Shown here piece by piece: positions 58,440-64,000 of a stretch of DNA of 64,000 nucleotides. Positions within the stretch are counted from its first letter, which is position 1; each line of letters opens with the position of its first letter. The translations under genes and the position numbers were made by a program. The stretch is from Artemia franciscana (Eukaryota > Arthropoda > Branchiopoda > Anostraca > Artemiidae), in NCBI RefSeq assembly GCF_032884065.1, contig NW_027062691.1, forward strand, positions 62,001 to 126,000, read 5' to 3'. The notes beneath the pieces are model-generated. The model was given only the letters and a program-made list of their open reading frames with translations. It was not told the DNA's origin and ran no database searches.

Positions 58440-60600
58440 ATATAGCACATGCTATTAACAAAAGGTACGCATGTTTGACTTCCACTATCCCAAGGCCTTT
58501 CAGGATATGTTGAAGGGAGTGTTGAAATAAATCATAACTTGTTATGTGTATATGGGTTGTTAAAAGGGTGTAAATCAGGAAGTACTTGGTATATTAAATT
58601 GGAATTTTCAGGAAATGATGAGAGAGATGATCAATTGACCAAAAAGGCAATATTTGCAATCAACTACTACTTACAGCTACTGCTGCTTCTACTGCAACCA
58701 CAAGTAGTATTACCCCTAGCACTACTATCACTGAAACTAATACTTCTGTGCAGAGTACTACTAAGCCTGAGGTTATTGAAAAAACTATCTGAGGAAACGT
58801 TGAGAGGAAATTTGAACTAAATCAAAACATACTATGTGTATGCAGATGCATATCAGGAATATTTTTGGAATGGCTTATCATACCAAGAGGAACTTCAGGG
58901 GCGTAATGAGTGGGATATTCAGTTGACCAAAAGGCAAAATGTACCTGTTACTACTGTTATTAATACTGCTGCTAATACTATACTAGAAGTATGAAGGTAA
59001 AAATTTGACACAGTATTGGGGGGGGGGGATTTGAACTAAATTAAAACGCACTATGTGTATGCAGATGCATATCAGGAATATTTTTGGAATGGCTTATCAT
59101 ACAAAGAGGAAACTTCAGGGGCGTAATGAGTGGGATATTCAGTTGACCAAAAGGCAAAATGTACCTGTTACTACTGTTATTAATACTGCTGCTAATACTA
59201 TACTAGAAGTATGAAGGTAAAAATTTGACACAGTATTGGGGGGGGGGATTTGAACTAAATTAAAACGCACTATGTGCATGCATATTTTCAAAAGGACGTA
59301 TCTCAAGAATTGTTTTGGGTATTAAGTTAAATCTTTCGAATAATACTTAAAGGGGAAGATCGATTGACAAAGAGGTAATATATGCATGTCACTATTAACA
59401 CTAATATCACTGCTACTTTTCCTTATGCTACTACTGCTACTAATCTACTTCAACGCCTACTTCAATTGCAACCACTTGTAAAGTTTAGAGTGTTAATGTG
59501 AAAAGGGCTTCAAAAGAGAGTCAAAAGCGCACATCAACAACATTTTTGGAACAGCTTAACGTGTCAAGGTGAAACTTCTGGGGCATCATGAAAGCAATGT
59601 TCAACTGAACAAAAGGCAATATGCACACGCTACTACTGCTAATAATAACGTTGTTATTACTACTCCTAGTACAACACTAGCACTACAACTACTTTTACTA
59701 CCATTGAAACTACTGTGATAGTAGTACTATTAAGGCTAAGTCTATGAAGGTAAAATTTGAGAAAATTGATGGCAAATTCGAACTAACAAAAGAGACAAAG
59801 TGGATATTGATTGTCAAAATAGCACATCTTTGGTTTGTGTATTAAGTTGGAACTCTCAGAGAAAACTTACAGGGGAAGATCAATTGACCAAAAGGCAATA
59901 TGTGCACAAATTGCCGTTATCATAGCAATGGCGAATTGTATTAGGTAGAGTAGTTATACTGCTGCTACGACTAGTATTGCAGCTATGCCTAAAGGTGTAT
60001 AGGTGATATTATCAGAGAATATTTCTGAAAATTACTGTTGTACAGATGACAACCTGACATCTGTATGCAGGTTGTCAAAAAGCATTTCAGCAATATCTAA
60101 GGAACAGTTTCGTATGTGGGACTAAAACTTACAACACTTGTTGTAAGGGATGTTGAACTAACCAAAAGACAATATTTGAATCATAATACTACTGCTTCAA
60201 ATCCTACAGCTACTATTACTGACACTGTTATTATTTTTATTGCTACTACTACTACCACTACTAAAGCTAAGACAACTACTATTACTCTACTCCTACTGTG
60301 ACTATTATAACTACTGGTGCTACTAATACTACTAATAAATCTAAGGGTATTAAGGCGAAAATTTTGGAAAGTATTATAACTGCATTGAAATAAATCGAAA
60401 CGCGAAACGCCCACATAGGTTGTCAAGAGGACGTATCAGCAATGCCTCAGGACCGGTTGATGGTGTTAAGTTAAAAATTTCAACATGTATTGAAGGGGAT
60501 GTTGAAAAAAACAGACAAGTGCATGCTGCTATTAATGCTACCACTACTATTACAACTATTGCTACAATACAAGCTAAGGGTATTAAGGTGAAGCTTTCAA
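58440..60600 (+). repeat. Tandem array 2: about 220-350-bp unit with triplet microsatellites, eight copies
   Basis: Each unit carries 'gaactaaatcaaaac', a 'tatcagaata' segment, 'ttcagttgaccaaaaggcaa', then a (ACT/GCT)n-like triplet run, then 'aaggtaaaaattt'. The 'accaaaaggcaa' landmark or its variant occurs near 58635, 58924, 59145, 59367, 59610, 59888, 60158 and 60510. Two units (58811-59029 and 59030-59248) are almost identical. Confidence 0.88.
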
Positions 60601-60655
60601 GTAGTTCTTTAATTTTTTAGAAAATTTTATTTTGTGGAAAATATTTTTTTAACTA

Positions 60656-60716
60656 ATTATTAGTAAAGACAGTGGGAGCATTGAATATGTTAAAATTAGA
60701 AGAGCCAAGACTCAGT

Positions 60717-60788
<72 letters not shown>

Positions 60789-61310
60789 AATTGGAAGAAG
60801 TTTGGAAGATAAGTCTGCAAAGATTATAATATTAAAAGCTACAATGATGACAGTGGTCATGCTCTGAAGCAGGGCGCTCCAAAAAGCGGATGAAGATTTG
60901 CTAGATGTTTTCCAGAGAAATTGCCGACGTATTGTTCTGGGTACCTGGTTGTCTGACCGTATTTCAAACAGTAGGATGTACAAAAAATGTGGTACGATCC
61001 CACTTTCTAGGGTTATAATGAAAGGAAATTTAAGATAGCTCAAGCACATTGTGCAGAAGGAGGATGACAGATTGCCGAAGATTGCCTTTTTGTTCAACTG
61101 TCTAGCGCTAAACAGAAAGCAGGTCGTCCTCGTCTGGGATGGGGAGAGGTCATAAAGAAAGATTTAAAGGAAACGGGAACTTCCTGGGAGGGTGTAAAGA
61201 GCGAGGCTTTGAATAGATTGGAATGGAGGAGTGTGCGTAGCTGTGTTGGCCTTAGGCGACTTGGTGCTGTGGTGAGTTGTTAGTAGTAGTAGTAGTAATT
61301 GTTGTTAATA
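60656..61310 (+). pseudogene. LINE reverse transcriptase, 3' part of the split copy, with poly-T expansion
   Basis: It resumes at 'attattagtaaagacagtgg' and follows the 52.1-kb copy: 'agagccaagactcagtg', then a 69-base T-run (60718-60786) where the other copy has seven T's, then 'ggaagataagtctgcaaag', 'gatgttttccagagaaattg', 'ctgtctgaccgtatttcaaa', 'ggaacttcctgggagggtgt' and 'cttaggcgacttggtgctg'. It ends in a (TAG)n tail at about 61282-61296. Several frameshifts are present. Confidence 0.88.
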
Positions 61311-62165
61311 GTAGCATTAATATCATCTATAAACAAGAGAAAAAAGTTGTACTAGGTATAATTCCATCAGTACTGTGATATTAATTGAATTTTGTCAGAC
61401 GAAAATCTTAACAAACATTGCACTAGAAATGCTCTTTCATAGATATGCCCCCAACACCATAACTTATATGCTTATACTTTCAAATTTGCATATAGGGGAA
61501 TAAAAAAAGTGAGAAGGCTCTTTTTAAATTCAGTTCTTGAAGCTCACAAAACTAAATCAAGAGTAAGCTATACTTTTTTTTAGATTCAAAAAGTTTTAGA
61601 ATACAAGATTTTATATTTTAGGGAAGAGGCTCCTTCACACTTTCAGCAGCCTCCCTCTCAGAAAAAAAGTAAACTCTGACCTCCTAATCTCCATAAAACA
61701 ACTTTGATCGCTGTTCACAAGGGTCAAAACATGTGTCAAGAATCTTATTGTGACCCCCTCCCACCCTGTGTGGGAGTTGTTATAATTAATGCAGAGGACA
61801 ATCTTTGCTTAGTAGTGTTCAATCTTTTGTAACTTTCATAATATATAAATTTTTTTTGTCTGGTCGAAGTTAATTCATATTATTGACCTAGTAAAGATAT
61901 GTATGCCTACCATTTTTTACCCTGCCTCATTAAACAGACGGCAGTAAAATAGGGATTTGGCCCCTAAATTGTAAATTGAAAATCCCAGCGCCCTTTTTAG
62001 GGGAATGAAACCAATTTGATAGCAGTCTTCACCCACTAATTGCTCATAAATTCCAATAAATCCCCCCCCCCACAAAAATCAATCATAATCTCAAAATAGC
62101 AATTTCCGCCAGAAAGTTACAAAATAATACAAATGTCTCCATGGTAAAATTACCATACATCCCTA
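61311..62165. other. Nothing recognised
   Basis: AT-rich DNA. 61985-62120 weakly resembles the array 1 unit ('cagcgccctttttaggggaa', C-run, 'aatagcaattt'). Confidence 0.4.
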
Positions 62166-62169
62166 AGGG

Positions 62170-62720
62170 AAAGTGGCTGAAGATTTAGCAGAAAGCCCTT
62201 TAAAACAGACCTTTACTAGTTCCAGTAGATATCCCTATGTTTCCATGAAGTTGTACAAGGCCCTTGTCAGATCAGTGCTTGAATTTGGAATAAACATAGC
62301 ATGACCAGGATACAGGGGTGACATACAGCTTCTGGAAGTGGGGCAAAGAAGAGCTACTAGGGCAGTAACAGAGATAAGAAAAAATCCCTATAATTAACGT
62401 TTGAAGGAGCTGAAATTGTCTACACAAGTTTACTGATGACAAAGAGCTGATACGCTGATACAAAGAGCTTCACAATACACCCCCCACTCCCAATTTATTA
62501 GTCAATTTCGTCGGTGCCTAAAATATTTGTGACAGGAGTGGACATTTAGAGAAGCTGTTCATGCCATCAGTTAAAACAACACTGACAGCAGTTTTCTCTT
62601 GCTGGGTAGTCCGCCACTGAAATAGTCTCTCAGATACAACAGTCTCAGCACCCAGTGATGAAGCTTTCAAGAAGTTACAAGATGTTGAATGGAATGGTGT
62701 TCCCTGGAAGGGGTACATCT
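62170..62720 (+). pseudogene. LINE reverse transcriptase C-terminal fragment, another family
   Basis: The plus strand, allowing stops and shifts, reads KLYKALVRSVLEFGINIA, PGYRGDIQLLEVGQRRATRA, RLKELKLST and, near the end, FKKLQDVEWNGVPWKGYI followed by a stop. This is the C-terminal part of CR1/Jockey-type LINE ORF2 ('LVRP.LEY...W.P....DI..LE.VQRRATR'). It differs from the family at 52, 55 and 60 kb. Confidence 0.75.
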
Positions 62721-62724
62721 AATG

Positions 62725-63690
62725 TCTAATCAACCACATCATCAAATATGGAGCAATTCACAAATCAAGAAGGATTTTAATTTGCTCTGAAGTGTGAATT
62801 AGAATTATTAAAGTAAGCTAATTTACAGATGTATTTTTATAGAAAGGTGGACATGTTACAACCTGTTAAAAACGTATTCATACAGAAGTGCTTAATCTGT
62901 GTAAATGGAGTGCATCAAGTGAGGCCCTTGAATCCAAACCATCTCCAGATACCTTAGCCCCCATGCCCAAAATCCCCCACATGTACATGATGTACCTCTT
63001 TCAAACCCCAGCCGTTTGAGAGCTATTCATAGTCCTAAAAAATTGTAGGCTATGTGAATTGTTAAGGTCAGAGTATCAGAGTCAAGGATGAAAATATATA
63101 GAGTGCATTTCACAATTGGTGCTTGATTTTCATCAAAGTGGGTACTGAAGGATTTCTTGGATAGTTGATAATAAAACACAGCCTAATTATACAGGAAGGA
63201 AATTGAGAATCAAAACACACTAAGGAAACATTTCATAAACAGTTTCAAGGTCATGTAAGGATTTTAAAGGTTGTCAATACAAATACAAAACTAATATTGT
63301 GGTACAAAGGAACAAAAACCTCAAACTTTGTTTAACAAAAAGTGTTCTTTTGACTGAGGCTAGCATTTAGATTTCCAAGGCTGCTGATTCCGAATCCGAG
63401 ACTAATATGGCAATATAGAAGTCCAAAATCATTGCACAGCTATTCCTACCATGACTGCTGCTAACACATTTCCATAATTAACTAATGTTAACTGCTATTA
63501 CTGCCAAAATTGCAATTACCAACATATAGAAAAACTAAATCAAAATGAACAAAAATCAAATAAAAAAATCCGTCTATCAGCGTTAATAAAGTAGCTTTGA
63601 CAAATTAAAGAGTAATGTGCCTCCCATATTTTGTATGGCCACTTTGAGTTGGTGGGATAGTTGTAAGGACTATGAAGAGGTCCTGCCCTA
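62725..63690. other. Nothing recognised
   Basis: AT-rich sequence without supported genes or clear repeats. Confidence 0.4.
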
Positions 63691-63695
63691 GGAAT

Positions 63696-63963
63696 GACAA
63701 ATGGATGGATAATAGATAGATATATCTATTAACAAACGAATTAACATCATTTTTTATATAATCCTAATAAGGGGGGGGGGGGGGTTAATGCTAGATTTGC
63801 CTCTCACTCAATCAAGCCTTGGCTAATTGTAGAAAAAGCCAAGACAGATAGTCTGATTGAGTGAGTCAAATCTGGCATTAACCCCCCCCCCCCTACTAGG
63901 ATTGCATAAAAATGATTTTAGCTCATTTGTTAATAGATATGTCTGTCTATTATCTGTCCATGT
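63696..63963. repeat. Long palindrome with G/C-run arms
   Basis: The left arm (about 63696-63820) and right arm (about 63850-63963) are imperfect reverse complements. Shared blocks are 'ggataatagatagatatatc', 'tattaacaaa', 'atcattttt', 'aatccta', a run of 12-15 G (C on the other side), 'ttaatgctagattt' and 'ctcactcaatca'. The loop is about 30-35 nt. Arms of about 115 bp make this a strong cruciform or fold-back candidate. Confidence 0.9.
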
Positions 63964-64000
63964 GTCATAATAAAAATAAATTGAGTATTTAATACAAATA

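Larger units (their letters stand above)
55798..60655. mobile_element. Composite 4.86-kb insertion of two tandem arrays inside a LINE
   Basis: The flanks (55230-55797 and 60656-61310) are colinear halves of one LINE open reading frame when compared with the copy at 52130-52835. The insert opens 'gcagggcaatagcgctgcct', then has array 1 (55860-58410), array 2 (58440-60600) and a T/A-rich end. No coding capacity was recognised, so it is probably non-autonomous, or a satellite-like amplification of smaller insertions. Confidence 0.7.

Overview
This window looks like nuclear DNA from an arthropod, most likely a brine shrimp (Artemia). It is AT-rich and intron-rich, full of (AT)n, poly-A/T and poly-G/C runs, and crowded with old non-LTR retrotransposons. 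Several dispersed non-coding repeats match families I recall from Artemia genomic sequence. The species call rests on memory of those repeats, not on a search. A 10-N assembly gap lies at 50473-50482. No rRNA gene, functional tRNA gene, CRISPR array or bacterial-type operon is visible.

Two host genes can be supported. (1) At 1862-3202 (+) there is an intronless gene for a 446-residue bZIP-like protein, distantly ATF4-like. Its second half is a tandem duplication of a 144-codon unit carrying the bZIP-like segment. Its promoter has three perfect TGACGTCA sites, a TATA box and an arthropod initiator at canonical spacing. (2) From 54648 down to 18556 (-) lie seven phase-compatible coding exons of an NCOA6 (nuclear receptor coactivator 6) orthologue. 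The identification rests on the conserved N-terminal domain (EPWNSVRV and following residues, split over three exons whose junctions rebuild the vertebrate alignment) and on an LXXLL nuclear-receptor box (SPVLANLLQND). The exons sum to 6489 nt, about 2163 codons, close to the vertebrate protein. The first exon and the true 3' end were not found.

Layout: 1-1120, a diverged direct repeat; 1650-3320, the bZIP-like gene; 4.1-4.8 kb, a dispersed repeat; 7.1-10.1 kb, two degenerate LINE copies; 12.2-14.7 kb, an element with an internal tandem array that resembles a Helentron-derived non-autonomous element; 16.3-17.9 kb, an Artemia-type dispersed element with fold-back arms; 18.56-54.65 kb, NCOA6, whose introns hold SINEs, LINE fragments, a 124-bp minisatellite, hairpins and AT microsatellites; 55.1-61.3 kb, one LINE copy apparently split by a 4.9-kb block made of two tandem arrays; 62.2-62.7 kb, another LINE 3' fragment; 63.7-63.96 kb, a long palindrome.

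The most interesting points are the duplicated, Asn-less bZIP-like gene under a triple-CRE promoter, the tandem duplication of a 3' splice site plus partial exon in NCOA6, an NCOA6 splice donor that sits at the edge of a SINE, and the LINE split by a composite satellite-like insertion.
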